Positions 25,089 through 35,944 of a stretch of 64,000 nucleotides of DNA are shown piece after piece. The notes under the pieces are model-generated. The model did no database searches, was not told the origin of the DNA, and was given only the letters and a program-made list of their open reading frames with translations. Source of the DNA: Motiliproteus sediminis (GTDB lineage: Bacteria > Pseudomonadota > Gammaproteobacteria > Pseudomonadales > Balneatricaceae); contig NZ_JAERQK010000001.1 of the NCBI RefSeq assembly GCF_017912535.1, positions 806,001 through 870,000 on the forward strand, read 5' to 3'. How positions within the stretch are numbered: position 1 is the first letter of the stretch; each line of letters opens with the position of its first letter. The position numbers and the translations under genes were made by a program.

Positions 25089-25904
25089 ATGAAAATTGTT
25101 TCATTCAACACCAACGGCATCCGCGCCCGCCAACACCAACTGCAGGCGCTGGTCGAGCAACACCAACCCGATGTGATCGGCATTCAGGAAACCAAAGTCA
25201 GTGACGAGGAGTTCCCGCGTCAGGCAATTGAATCGCTAGGCTACCATGTCGATTTTCATGGCCAGAAGGGACACTACGGGGTCTGCCTGATCTCCAGACA
25301 GCCGGCCATCGAGATACGCAAGGGGTTTCCCTGGGATAGTGATGACGCACAAAAGCGCCTGATTGTTGGTCGTTACGCACTGGCAAACGGCCAGTCGCTT
25401 ACGGTTATCAATGGCTATTTTCCCCAGGGGGAAAATATTACTCACCCAACCAAATTCCCCGCCAAGGAGCGCTTCTACGCCGATCTGCAGCGTTATCTGG
25501 AATCGGAGTTCAGCCCGGACGATCTCCTGCTCGTAATGGGCGACATGAACATATCACCCGAAGACAACGACATCGGTATCGGCGAGGTAAACCGCAAACG
25601 CTGGCTTAAAACCGGCAAAGCCAGCTTTCAGCCCGTTGAACGGGAGTGGCTGCAACGCCTCGGACGATGGGGGCTGACCGATACCTTCCGCCACGGCCAC
25701 CCGCAGGTATCTGATCGGTTCAGCTGGTTCGACTACCGTAGCCGCGGGTTTGAGGCCGAACCCAAGCGCGGGCTGCGCATCGACCTGATCATGGCGACCC
25801 CGTCTATGCTCAGGCGCTGCACTGGCACCGGCATCAGCTATGAGATCAGAAGCATGGAAAAGCCCTCGGACCACGCGCCGATCTGGGCCGAGTTCGAGCT
25901 ATAG
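25089..25904 (+). CDS. xthA: Exodeoxyribonuclease III
   Basis: This 271-residue Mg-dependent AP endonuclease/3'-5' exonuclease acts in base excision repair. Active-site motifs in order are [16 protein letters not shown] (Glu metal ligand), [27 protein letters not shown] and [10 protein letters not shown] (Asp/His pair). Length is as in E. coli XthA. ATG 25089 is preferred to an in-frame TTG six bases upstream. Confidence 0.95.
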   Translation: MKIVSFNTNGIRARQHQLQALVEQHQPDVIGIQETKVSDEEFPRQAIESLGYHVDFHGQKGHYGVCLISRQPAIEIRKGFPWDSDDAQKRLIVGRYALANGQSLTVINGYFPQGENITHPTKFPAKERFYADLQRYLESEFSPDDLLLVMGDMNISPEDNDIGIGEVNRKRWLKTGKASFQPVEREWLQRLGRWGLTDTFRHGHPQVSDRFSWFDYRSRGFEAEPKRGLRIDLIMATPSMLRRCTGTGISYEIRSMEKPSDHAPIWAEFEL

Positions 25905-25911
25905 CGGCGCA

Positions 25912-25944
25912 AAGCGCGCTGCGACAGCAGCGACCGGCGCGCTT
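25912..25944. terminator. Hairpin between convergent xthA and tonB-like genes
   Basis: AAGCGCGC (25912-25919) pairs with GCGCGCTT (25937-25944) between the convergent ends. There is no clear T-run on either side, so a role in termination is only possible. Confidence 0.35.
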
Positions 25945-26726
25945 CAGTTGATCAGCCGGTAGCGGACCGGCACTTCAACGGTGAGGCGAGCTGCCAGGGA
26001 TCGTTCCAGTGCACCCACGGCGCGCATACTGGCCATTGCAGCCCGATCCAGCGCCCCGTAACCGGAACTGGCCAGCAGCCTCACCTCAGCGATCATTCCG
26101 CCCTCGTCCAGATCCACACCGAGTAACACATCGCCCTCCCAGCCTTTACGACGCGCGCGCAGGGGATAGGAGAAATGGTCTTGCAGTGCAGCCAGCAGCT
26201 GGCGTCCTGCTAGCGTGCGGTGATCCTCCGAACCGTGGGTCGCCGGCTCGGCGGCACCTCCGGCGTCCGCTAGCCGCGCCGCCGGTGATACCGGTGACGA
26301 GTCCTCCAACACCGCTGACGTTGCGACGGCCTCTACCCGGGCAGCAGCCTTACCAACCTTGGCCACCGTAACTCGGTCAGTGGCATCCGGCTTTGGATCA
26401 AACGGCGTTAAAGCCTTGACCGGAGTCGCGACAACGGCGACCGGTTGGGGGCTGGCGACCTGCTTCTGGGCATGGACGGCGCGGGTCACCAGCTTTTCAG
26501 GCAGCGCCTTCGCCACAGCCGGTTTCCGGTGCGCGAGAGCTGAAACCGGCGCGGGCGGCATCGCTGCCGGCACTGCCAGCGCTGCCGATGGACCGCTGAG
26601 GGTCACCCGCAGCGGCCCACCGTCGCCGGACGGTGCCGGCGTATTCCAGCCGAGACCGAACAACGCGGCAGCATGCGCTCCCGCGGAGACCAGTAACAAA
26701 CCGAAAAAGCGCGCCCTGCCCGTCAT
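25944..26726 (-). CDS. TonB-like energy transducer
   Basis: This 260-residue protein has one N-terminal membrane segment (~7-27), a Pro/Ala/Val-rich periplasmic spacer (~30-165) and a C-terminal TonB domain (~170-258) with YPLRARRKGWEGDVLLGVDLDEGG. It would carry proton-motive energy to an outer-membrane receptor. It starts 8 nt after the btuB stop, so it is probably a dedicated partner for B12 uptake; no exbB or exbD is visible nearby. Confidence 0.88.
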   Translation of the reverse strand: MTGRARFFGLLLVSAGAHAAALFGLGWNTPAPSGDGGPLRVTLSGPSAALAVPAAMPPAPVSALAHRKPAVAKALPEKLVTRAVHAQKQVASPQPVAVVATPVKALTPFDPKPDATDRVTVAKVGKAAARVEAVATSAVLEDSSPVSPAARLADAGGAAEPATHGSEDHRTLAGRQLLAALQDHFSYPLRARRKGWEGDVLLGVDLDEGGMIAEVRLLASSGYGALDRAAMASMRAVGALERSLAARLTVEVPVRYRLIN

Positions 26727-26734
26727 ACCACCAC

Positions 26735-28504
26735 CTAACGCTGATAGACCAGGCTGAGGAGATAGCTGCGATCCAGGCCGCTGTAGCTCCGCCCCAGAAA
26801 ATCGGCATTGGTGGTGTAGTCCTTGCCCGTGAGGTTGTTTACCTTGGCCTCAAGTCCCCAATGCGCGTCGATGGCGTAGCGTGCCTTCAGGTTGAGCAAT
26901 CCGTAACCAGCCAGCGTACCACTGGACGTGTCGCGATCGCCCTGCGCCAGCAGGGTCAGCAACCAGTCGATCTCACTGTAACGTCGCCCCAGCTCGACCT
27001 TGAGGCTGCGCTCAGCACGATTTTTCAGGCGCGAGCCGTCATCGCGGTCGATGGCATCAAGCAGCGTCGCATTGGCAGCGGCCTGCCAACCGGCGAACTC
27101 CCCCGTCAGCTCCACCTCCAGGCCGCGAATACGAGCCTGCTGGTTGTCGGGCTGGGAGCTGATCAGGTTATCCACTTGGGTATGAAAGGCCCGCAACGCG
27201 TAGGTGGTTTGTTTGGCGCGGCCCTCATAGCCCAATTCATAGGAGGTCGACTCTTCAGGCTTGAGATTGGGATTGCCGAAGCCAGGCCAGTACAGCTGGT
27301 TGAAGGTGGGCGCCTTGAACCCGGTACCGACCGACGCCAGCAAACGATGGTCGGGAGCCACACGATAGCCCAGATTGAGATTGCCGGTACTGTGGTGGCC
27401 GTAGGCTTCGTTGTCGTCGTGACGTACACCGGCCAACAGATTCAGCTTGCCGTATTGGCCCTGCCATTGGGCAAACAGGGCACGGTTGTCGCGTTCCGTT
27501 CGGTCATAGTTGCCGCCGGTTTTACTTACCTCGTCGCGATAGAAATCAACCCCCAGGCTAAGCAGGTGATCGTCATTGAGGTAGTAGTCGCCTTTGAGAT
27601 CGGCACCCCGACGCTGGGTTTTAATGGTACTGGGAAAAGCGTCGAAGTTCTCGGATTCGTCGCGGTGTTCGTTAATGCCGCCATTAAGGCTTAACTGGTC
27701 ACTGAGCTCACTGGTGACGCGCAGACCAAGGGTCTGCTGCAGATTGTCGGAGTAATCATCCGCCGGTGCCGCCTGTGAATCATAATGATTTTCCGACTCG
27801 GCCCGCAGCAGGCTCATGTCAGCATAGGTAGTTCGGCCCAGTTGCTGGCGCAGATTGAGCCCCAACGAGCTATTGCTGTAGCCGTCATCGTCCGGGTTGA
27901 CGCCGTCGAGTGCGTCAACACCATCGGTATCGAAATAGCCAAGATTCACACTCGCCTGGGTTGTCTCATCCCCCCAACTGGCGCCGGTCTGAAGATCACG
28001 GGTGCCATGACTACCGGCGCCGATCCGTGCACTGGCATGGGTGCCCTGCCCTCCTTTTCGGGTAAATATCTGGATGACGCCGCCAATCGCTTCGGCACCA
28101 TAGAGACTCGAGCGCGGCCCGCGCACTAGTTCAATGCGCTCAATCTGCGCCAGAGGGATCTGTTCAAACGGAAAGGAGCCCAGCGTTGCCGAACCGACAC
28201 GGACCCCATCGATCAGAACCAGCGTATGGTTGGAGTTGGTGCCGCGCAGAAACAGGCTGGCTGTTTTGCCATGCCCGCCACTGACAGAAAAGTCCACCCC
28301 GGGCAGTTGGCCCAGCAGTTCTGGCAGGGTCGTGGCGGGGCTGCGTTCGATCTGGTCTCGGGTCAGTACGCTGACCGGAACCAACGTCTGATCGGTGGTT
28401 TGCGCAATACGTGTGGCGGTTACGACTAGGGTATCCGCAGAGTCAGCCGCAACGGCGGAGCCGGCGGCCAGCGCTGCAAGCGGCAGCAGTATTCGGGTTT
28501 TCAT
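26735..28504 (-). CDS. btuB: TonB-dependent vitamin B12 receptor
   Basis: This 589-residue outer-membrane receptor has a signal peptide (KTRILLPLAALAAGSAVAA), a TonB box (DTLVVTATR), a plug domain with LVLIDGVRV and RIELVRGPRSSLYGAEAIGGVIQIFT, and a beta-barrel that ends in an aromatic-containing LLSLVYQR strand. ATG 28504 is preferred, because it directly precedes the signal peptide. A cobalamin riboswitch upstream and btuFCD next to it identify the substrate as B12. Repression by cobalamin is expected. Confidence 0.93.
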   Translation of the reverse strand: MKTRILLPLAALAAGSAVAADSADTLVVTATRIAQTTDQTLVPVSVLTRDQIERSPATTLPELLGQLPGVDFSVSGGHGKTASLFLRGTNSNHTLVLIDGVRVGSATLGSFPFEQIPLAQIERIELVRGPRSSLYGAEAIGGVIQIFTRKGGQGTHASARIGAGSHGTRDLQTGASWGDETTQASVNLGYFDTDGVDALDGVNPDDDGYSNSSLGLNLRQQLGRTTYADMSLLRAESENHYDSQAAPADDYSDNLQQTLGLRVTSELSDQLSLNGGINEHRDESENFDAFPSTIKTQRRGADLKGDYYLNDDHLLSLGVDFYRDEVSKTGGNYDRTERDNRALFAQWQGQYGKLNLLAGVRHDDNEAYGHHSTGNLNLGYRVAPDHRLLASVGTGFKAPTFNQLYWPGFGNPNLKPEESTSYELGYEGRAKQTTYALRAFHTQVDNLISSQPDNQQARIRGLEVELTGEFAGWQAAANATLLDAIDRDDGSRLKNRAERSLKVELGRRYSEIDWLLTLLAQGDRDTSSGTLAGYGLLNLKARYAIDAHWGLEAKVNNLTGKDYTTNADFLGRSYSGLDRSYLLSLVYQR

Positions 28505-28782
28505 GGGTAAAAGCGTTCCTGTGCATGTGCTCACCCGCACATGGGATTATCCATTGGCTCTGAAGCCATCCGCAGTTACCGCAAAGAAGAAACGAGCGCT
28601 ACCGGCCTCCTGCCGTTGACACTCCCGATCGGTGTTCCCCTTGCGACAACACCATAACGCCGCTCACAGGCAGTAATCCTGAACAGGTCACAAGGGGGGG
28701 ACTGAGGGGAGAAGTGGCGGAGACACCGCGCACAAATAACCCATCAACACGCCGCCCGCGTGCTATGCGCTCAAAGATTACT
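28505..28782 (-). other. Long leader between cobalamin riboswitch and btuB
   Basis: These 278 nt hold no convincing gene. Near the start codon CATGTGC (28524-28530) and GCACATG (28537-28543) form a 7-bp hairpin. The riboswitch would need to act through this leader; no clear terminator with a T-run was found, so control of translation or of Rho access is possible. Confidence 0.45.
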
Positions 28783-28972
28783 TCAGGCCGGTCTCCGGAC
28801 TTACGAGCTGATTCTATGATCCATCCCTTTCGCCTTCCCATACCGAGGTACAGTGGCTCAATGAAAGGGCTGTGAAGGCGCTACCTTCGCTCGCTTACCG
28901 TTGCGGGGGCAGTGACGGACTAGATCTGTGATCGCACCGTCTTCCCGTTTAATCCAAAATGGACACCTGAGG
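28783..28972 (-). promoter_or_regulatory. Cobalamin riboswitch
   Basis: On the minus strand, in order: CAGGTGTCC near 28970, GGGAAG near 28946-28941, CACTGCCCCCGCAA (28914-28901, the conserved B12 box), GCCACTG then GGGAAGG near 28857-28834, and CCGGAGACCGGCC (28798-28786). This is the standard order of the AdoCbl-type aptamer. It stands ~280 nt before btuB and ~105 nt after the end of btuD. Confidence 0.95.
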
Positions 28973-29076
28973 CGTTCGCTATGGCGCCGCCACTCTACCC
29001 AAAGGGGCCGCGCCGGGTCAATACGACGTTGGCAGATAAGCGTTTCCTAATGGGACTTCCAGTCGGCAGAAAGCCG

Positions 29077-29844
29077 CTAGCCCGGCACCATCCAGCACTG
29101 TCCACCGTCATGCAGTGCGCGAATCGGATGGCCGTAAAGCCGACTGAGCCGATCTGATTCAAACAGTTCCGCCAGCGGTCCCGCTTCCACTCGGCCGTCA
29201 CCATAGAGCAGCACCAGATGATCGCAGAGACGCGCCGCCAGATTGAGGTCGTGAAGGCTCATCAGCAGCAGCTGGTTTTGCCGGCGCACCTCGCCGGTCA
29301 GATCCTCAAGCAGCTGCACCTGATGATGCAGGTCGAGGTGATTGGTGGGCTCATCCAACAGCCAGATACCGGGCGCCTGAACCATCAGCGTGGCGAGCTT
29401 CAGCCGCTGGCGCTCACCGCCGGAAAGCAGCCTCTGATCACGCCCGGCAATGTGGCTCAACCCTACCCGCTCCAGCGCCTCATCGACCCGCGCCCAGTCC
29501 TCCGCCGACTCCCATTGCCATGGCTCCAGATGGGGGTGCCTTCCCAGCATCGCGCACTCGCGCACCGGCGCCGGAAAAGAGGAGTCGTCGCTTTGCAGCA
29601 GGATACCGAGTTGCTGTGCCCGCTCACGCACCGGCCATTGAGCCAACTCACGCTCGGCCAGCCACACCCGGCCATCCTGTGGCGAATGTAGCCCCGCCAG
29701 GGTATGCAGCAGGGTGGTTTTACCGCTGCCGTTAGGACCCAGCACGCCCCATATCTGTCCCGGCTCAAAATCCAGACACAGCTTGTCGCAGAACTGACGG
29801 CTACCCAACCGTAGCGTCAACCCTTCTATCGCCATCCGGGTCAT
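29077..29844 (-). CDS. btuD: Cobalamin ABC transporter ATP-binding protein
   Basis: This 255-residue ABC ATPase of the FecCD/BtuCD class has Walker A GPNGSGKTT, signature LSGGERQRLKLA, Walker B WLLDEPTNHLD and the switch His in MSLHDLNLA. ATG 29844 overlaps the permease stop by 4 nt (ATGA), which decides the start over upstream in-frame codons. With the permease and binding protein it would import B12 across the inner membrane. Confidence 0.92.
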   Translation of the reverse strand: MTRMAIEGLTLRLGSRQFCDKLCLDFEPGQIWGVLGPNGSGKTTLLHTLAGLHSPQDGRVWLAERELAQWPVRERAQQLGILLQSDDSSFPAPVRECAMLGRHPHLEPWQWESAEDWARVDEALERVGLSHIAGRDQRLLSGGERQRLKLATLMVQAPGIWLLDEPTNHLDLHHQVQLLEDLTGEVRRQNQLLLMSLHDLNLAARLCDHLVLLYGDGRVEAGPLAELFESDRLSRLYGHPIRALHDGGQCWMVPG

Positions 29845-30824
29845 CGCTGTGCCTCGTTGCGATTCAGCAACCACAGGAAAAGCGGTACGCCGAGGAAAGC
29901 GGTGATCACGCCCACCGGCAACTGCTGTGGCGCGATCACCGTGCGCGCCAGGGTATCAGCCGCTAACAAAAGGGTTGCCCCACCTAACGCCGCTCCGGGC
30001 ACCAGCCAGCGGTGATCCGATCCGATCAGCAGCCGCAGCATATGGGGCACCACCAAGCCGAGAAAGCCGACACTGCCAGCCTGGGTGACCGCCGACGCGG
30101 TCAACAGCGAGGTTACCAGAAACAATCCCAACCGCAGCGGGCGCGGATCAACCCCCAGCGCTTGTGCTTGCAACGCCCCCCGTACCACCAGATTGAGCGG
30201 ACGCGCAACCGCCCACGCGAACAGCAACCCCACCAGCAGGACTAACAGATGCCAGCCCGGCGCAGGCACATGGCTGAAATCCCCCATCAGCCAGAACAAC
30301 ATGCTCTTCAGCGCCTGACCTTCGCTGACCGCCAGCAGAAAGCTGACCACCGCGCCCCAACCCGAGGCGATGACAACACCGGTGAGCAACAGGCGTCCCG
30401 GCGACCAATCGCCGGCGCGGCTCACCAGCCCAAACACCAGCACTACGTTGATCATCGCGCCGGCGAAAGCCGCGGCAGCCACCCAGAAACCGCTGAAGCC
30501 CAGAATGAGGGTTATCAAAGCAGCGACCGACGCTCCACCTGAAACTCCGAGCACGTATGGGTCTGCCAAGGGGTTACGTAGCAGTGCCTGCATCATCACC
30601 CCGGCCAGTGACAATTGAGCGCCAACCACCATCGCACTGAGAGCCCTTGGAAGGCGCAACTCCAGCATTACCGCGCGTTCCAGAGAGTCGGCAGATCCAA
30701 ACAGCAAAGCTGGCAGATCGGCAAACCCACGGGCATAACTGCCGACACCAAGGCTCACCACCAGGCTGACAACCAGCAGTAACGCCAGCAACAGCAACAC
30801 CAGTAGCGGGTTGATCCGGCTCAT
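29841..30824 (-). CDS. btuC: Cobalamin ABC transporter permease
   Basis: This 327-residue inner-membrane protein has about ten hydrophobic segments and the FecCD family marks LRLPRALSAMVVGAQLSLAG, LLRNPLADPYVLGVSGGAS and GSVGFLGLVVPHMLRLLIG. ATG 30824 overlaps the btuF stop (ATGA). The substrate is inferred from btuF and the B12 riboswitch-btuB unit nearby; iron-siderophore permeases are the other common use of the family. Confidence 0.9.
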   Translation of the reverse strand: MSRINPLLVLLLLALLLVVSLVVSLGVGSYARGFADLPALLFGSADSLERAVMLELRLPRALSAMVVGAQLSLAGVMMQALLRNPLADPYVLGVSGGASVAALITLILGFSGFWVAAAAFAGAMINVVLVFGLVSRAGDWSPGRLLLTGVVIASGWGAVVSFLLAVSEGQALKSMLFWLMGDFSHVPAPGWHLLVLLVGLLFAWAVARPLNLVVRGALQAQALGVDPRPLRLGLFLVTSLLTASAVTQAGSVGFLGLVVPHMLRLLIGSDHRWLVPGAALGGATLLLAADTLARTVIAPQQLPVGVITAFLGVPLFLWLLNRNEAQR

Positions 30825-31699
30825 TCGGCCTCGCCCTGCAGCTTGCGACACACCTCTTCGGCGCCATCGGCTACCCGCAGCGTCGGCCGGGACAGGTGGT
30901 CGGGATTGATCACCAGCAACCGATCATCGCTGACCGCACGGAGCTGCGGCCAGCGCCGCCACAGCTCGCGCCACTGCGGATTCGACGACGGCATAATGAT
31001 CGCCTCGGGATCTGCCGCCAAAACCGCCTCCAGCCCGATACTGGATGCCAAACGAGGCAGGTTAGGAAACAGATTGTGCCCGCCGCACAGGGCCAGTACC
31101 TTGCTGATGATATGCTCACCGCTAATGGTCATCAGCGGCTCCTGCCAGACCTGATAAAACACCCGGACCGGCGTCGCGTTACGGTACCGCTGCCCAAGCG
31201 ATGCCATCCGCTGCTCGAATCCCGCGGCGGCCAGCTCCGCTTTCTCATCGTTGCCGGTCAGATGCCCCAGCTTGCGGATGTTATCGGCGATGTCATCAAA
31301 GGAGAGCGGCTCACTGAGAAAGAGCGGTATCGAATGACGCTGGAGAAAATCCAGCGCGCCGCCGGGATTACCTGAAGGCCAACCCACAATCAGGTCCGGT
31401 TGCAACGCCAACACCCGCTCCAGATCGATACGATCGTAACTGCCAACCCGAGGCAACGACTTGGCGGTGGCTGGGTAGTCACTATAACTGACAGCCGCGA
31501 TCACCCGGTCGCCGGCCCCCGCGCTGAAGAGCAGTTCGGTGGTATGGGGCGCCAGACTGATAATCCGTTCAGCGGGCACGGTCAGGCGCACCAGGCGCTG
31601 CTTGTTATCGACCACCTCGATACCATCCGCTACGGCGTGATGGACGCTGAACAGCGCCAGCAACAGCGCATGCAATCCAACTCTGATGGCGGCGTTCAT
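30821..31699 (-). CDS. btuF: Periplasmic cobalamin-binding protein
   Basis: This 292-residue substrate-binding protein has a signal peptide (~1-25) and the BtuF-type fold: RIISLAPHTTELLFSAGAGDRVIAA, YDRIDLERVLALQPDLIV and a late PDHLSRPTLRVADG. It is the first gene of btuFCD. No cobalamin aptamer was seen upstream of it, unlike btuB. ATG 31699 places the signal peptide at the start; the upstream in-frame codon (31747) would only add a non-signal stretch. Confidence 0.88.
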   Translation of the reverse strand: MNAAIRVGLHALLLALFSVHHAVADGIEVVDNKQRLVRLTVPAERIISLAPHTTELLFSAGAGDRVIAAVSYSDYPATAKSLPRVGSYDRIDLERVLALQPDLIVGWPSGNPGGALDFLQRHSIPLFLSEPLSFDDIADNIRKLGHLTGNDEKAELAAAGFEQRMASLGQRYRNATPVRVFYQVWQEPLMTISGEHIISKVLALCGGHNLFPNLPRLASSIGLEAVLAADPEAIIMPSSNPQWRELWRRWPQLRAVSDDRLLVINPDHLSRPTLRVADGAEEVCRKLQGEAE

Positions 31700-31823
31700 C
31701 GGCAATCCGGTAGCGGGTATGAGAGGCGGCCAAGGATAATACGTCAACGCAGCGGGAGCAAAACATCCCGACCTTGTCGCCCGGTGGAGTCAGCAGCTGC
31801 AACCTGAACAGCCGCCGCACGCA

Positions 31824-31850
31824 TAAAAAAAGCGCTCCGGGGAGCGCTCC
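31824..31850 (-). terminator. Terminator of the chemoreceptor gene
   Basis: On the minus strand GGAGCGCT and AGCGCTCC arms (31848-31831) form a GC-rich stem followed by a run of T (31830-31825). It stands 19 nt after the chemoreceptor stop and before btuF. Confidence 0.8.
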
Positions 31851-31868
31851 TGGCCGCTAAAACAACGG

Positions 31869-33482
31869 TCAGGAAACCTTGAACTTGCCAACCTCGGCAC
31901 GTAGCTGCGCCACCAGCGAATCCAGATTCTGGCTGGCACCACTGGACTGCTGCGCATCGTCCAGAGTTCGCTGCGCTTCCTGGCTGATGTTGACGATATT
32001 GCGGTTAATCTCCTCGGTCACCTGCGCCTGTTGACGCGCGGCCTCATCGATCTGCTGGCTCATTCTGTTGATGGTCGCCACGGCTTCGGTTATCCGGTGC
32101 AACGCTGTGCCCGCTTCCGAAGCGGTCGAAACTGCACTTTGTGCCATTTCACGACCACTGTTCATAACCCCGACCGCATCCCGAGTACCTCCCTGCAGCA
32201 GGGTAATCATCGACTGGATCTCTTCGGTAGATTCCTGTGTCCGCTGCGCGAGACTGCGCACCTCGTCCGCGACCACGGCAAAGCCGCGCCCCTGCTCGCC
32301 GGCACGTGCAGCCTCAATGGCCGCGTTGAGCGCCAGCAGGTTGGTTTGTTCGGCAATACCGCGAATGACGTCAAGAATCGAGCCGATGTTATCGCTGTGC
32401 CCTTCCAGGGTCTGCAGCACGCCGGACGCCTGTTCAACCCGCTCCGCCAGGTCATTGATCGACTGCACTGCACGACCCACGATCGCTTCGCCATCAACCG
32501 CCTGAGCATTGGCTTCACTGGCCGATGTCGCGGCCTGGTGAGCACTGTGAGCCACCTCCTCGACCGACGCCTGAACTTCGTTCATGGCGGTAGAAACCTG
32601 CTCAGCCTCAGCCTGCAGCTGCTGCATCCCTTGCAGGGTCCGAACCGCCGACTGCTGCATGGCGTTACCCGCATCACGCAACTGTTCGGTGTCCTGATGA
32701 CTCTGCCCCATGAACGTCTGGATATAGGCGATAAAACCGTTAAATCCTGCTGCCACCTTGGACAACTCGTCGCTGCCGCGCTCATCCAGTCTCAACGTCA
32801 AATCGTGGGAGCCGTTGGCGACCTCCTCTAACGACAGCGCCAGATGCTTCAACGAGGGGATAATGCGGCGATACAGGAAAGTCATTACCAGCGCCACCAG
32901 AACCGCTACCAGCAACCCGCCAACCAACATCACCACCATGTTATGGTGCGCCGCAACCACTGCGGCTTCAGCCGAGTCTTGCAGCTGCTGATCAAGCTCT
33001 GCGGCCAACAGGTCGAGCTGGTCAGCCAATGCTGCGGAGGCATCGTCAAACCCGCCACTACCTTTCATTAACTGATTGCCGGCGTCGAGGCCCTGATCGA
33101 TATACGCCAACGCCATTCTGGCCCCTGCGGCATGCAGCGCCTGGACCCGGTTTTTAAGTTCGTTTACCTGCGGCTGCAGCGCTGGGATGGACTGAGTCAA
33201 GCGATCCAGACTCTGCAGCGCCCCGTCGCGGCTGGCGTCAGCTTCAGCCATCGCCTCGTCGCTGCGCGTGGCACCGACATCGGTCATGAATTGCTGCACC
33301 TGAACCACGTAGTAGCGCGTGTCTTTCAAAGCACCCACCGCCGCTGCCTGAACGCTCTGCTGCTTGATACGCTGCTGCGTTCCAGTAAGCTCAACATAGT
33401 TGAACCCACACAGCGCCACAATCGCGGCCACGATCACTGCCGGCGCGATAGACATCAGCTGCCGGATCGTAACGTTCCCCAT
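31869..33482 (-). CDS. Methyl-accepting chemotaxis protein
   Basis: This 537-residue chemoreceptor has a membrane segment (~10-30), a helical periplasmic ligand domain (~35-185), a second membrane segment (~190-212), a HAMP domain and a cytoplasmic signalling domain with the hairpin tip [41 protein letters not shown] directly before ATG 33482 supports the start. The ligand is unknown; no che genes are in the window. Confidence 0.93.
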   Translation of the reverse strand: MGNVTIRQLMSIAPAVIVAAIVALCGFNYVELTGTQQRIKQQSVQAAAVGALKDTRYYVVQVQQFMTDVGATRSDEAMAEADASRDGALQSLDRLTQSIPALQPQVNELKNRVQALHAAGARMALAYIDQGLDAGNQLMKGSGGFDDASAALADQLDLLAAELDQQLQDSAEAAVVAAHHNMVVMLVGGLLVAVLVALVMTFLYRRIIPSLKHLALSLEEVANGSHDLTLRLDERGSDELSKVAAGFNGFIAYIQTFMGQSHQDTEQLRDAGNAMQQSAVRTLQGMQQLQAEAEQVSTAMNEVQASVEEVAHSAHQAATSASEANAQAVDGEAIVGRAVQSINDLAERVEQASGVLQTLEGHSDNIGSILDVIRGIAEQTNLLALNAAIEAARAGEQGRGFAVVADEVRSLAQRTQESTEEIQSMITLLQGGTRDAVGVMNSGREMAQSAVSTASEAGTALHRITEAVATINRMSQQIDEAARQQAQVTEEINRNIVNISQEAQRTLDDAQQSSGASQNLDSLVAQLRAEVGKFKVS

Positions 33483-33708
33483 ATACTCCCCCTTCGACTG
33501 ACGCCAGGATGCAGGCTGCATCACGCCAATCCATTAGTTTATTCTAATATTTTTGATTTATCTCACATTGTTGCATCGTACCCTTAACGGTTTCTTAAGA
33601 AAATGTTAAGGATCACCGATCCCAGCTCACGCTGTCGTGCATCCGGCCAAATAAGCTATGATGTTCTCCCCTTACTTATCGGCCACGAATTACGGGACCT
33701 TACACCCT

Positions 33709-34395
33709 ATGTCACGACAGCAAGACGAACAGGCGATTGCACTTGCAGGCATCTTCCAGGCCGCCGCGCTGGTGGACCAGGTCGCTCGCCGCGGCCTGAT
33801 CCCGCAGAACGAATTCGAAGCCAGTGTGAACAGCATTTTCATTACCAATCCCAGCGCCACCGAAGATGTCTACGGTGGGGTCAGTGAACTGCCTTATAAT
33901 CTGCAGCTCGGGCTCAAGCAAGTGCGTGATCTGGCCAGCAAAAAAAGTCCGGAAAACAAAGAGATCACCCGCTACGCCTTGAGCATGCTGCACTTGGAGT
34001 CGCGCTTGCGCAAACACCCGCAGATGCTCGACAGCATCGCCTCAAAGCTCGAAACCGTACGCCAGCAGAGCCGCTTTTACGACCGCGACAATGCCGACGA
34101 CGGCGCCGCTGCCGAGGTGGGTTCTGCCCGCTTCTCGCACCCGGCAGTAATCGCCAACATTGCCAATCTCTATCAGGAAACCATCAGCACTTTCAGCTTT
34201 CGAATTCAGGTTACCGGCGAACCCCGCCATCTCCAGAATCAGGATAACGCCAACAAGGTACGCGCGTTACTGCTTGCCGGTATTCGCGCCGCGATCCTCT
34301 GGCATCAGGTGGGCGGTCGCCGCTGGCATCTGCTGTTTTTCCGCTCCCGCGCAGGCCGCAGCGCCGAACGCATCCTGAATCAAGGTCGCTCCTGA
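33709..34395 (+). CDS. hflD: High-frequency lysogenization protein homologue
   Basis: This 228-residue protein matches HflD (YcfC) across its length: IALAGIFQAAALVDQVARRG at the N-terminus and GIRAAILWHQVGGRRWHLLFFR at the C-terminus. In E. coli it lies on the membrane and affects phage lambda CII, but its normal cell role is unclear. The gene stands before purB, its usual neighbour; mnmA, usually upstream, is absent here. ATG 33709 matches the family start. Confidence 0.93.
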   Translation: MSRQQDEQAIALAGIFQAAALVDQVARRGLIPQNEFEASVNSIFITNPSATEDVYGGVSELPYNLQLGLKQVRDLASKKSPENKEITRYALSMLHLESRLRKHPQMLDSIASKLETVRQQSRFYDRDNADDGAAAEVGSARFSHPAVIANIANLYQETISTFSFRIQVTGEPRHLQNQDNANKVRALLLAGIRAAILWHQVGGRRWHLLFFRSRAGRSAERILNQGRS

Positions 34396-34435
34396 GCCTC
34401 GCCCTCGTCGCGCCCCCTGGGAGGCGTTAACCGGC

Positions 34436-35877
<1,442 letters not shown>

Positions 35878-35900
35878 TCATCGGCACCGCTGGTCGATTG

Positions 35901-35920
35901 AAGGGGGCCATGGCCCCCTT
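35901..35920 (+). terminator. Terminator-like palindrome after purB
   Basis: AAGGGGGCC (35901-35909) and GGCCCCCTT (35912-35920) form a strong 9-bp stem, but the 2-nt spacer forces opening of the top pairs. TGTT follows. It lies between purB and the hydrolase gene. Confidence 0.6.
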
Positions 35921-35944
35921 TGTTACCTCAGGACGCCACTGACC

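Noticed and set aside
26633-27694. 353-residue open frame opposite btuB and the tonB-like gene
   Set aside because: It is an antisense shadow of two confident genes, without domain or start signal.
28599-28841. 80-residue minus-strand open frame before btuB
   Set aside because: Its start lies inside the cobalamin riboswitch, the product has no known motif, and riboswitch structure explains the sequence better.
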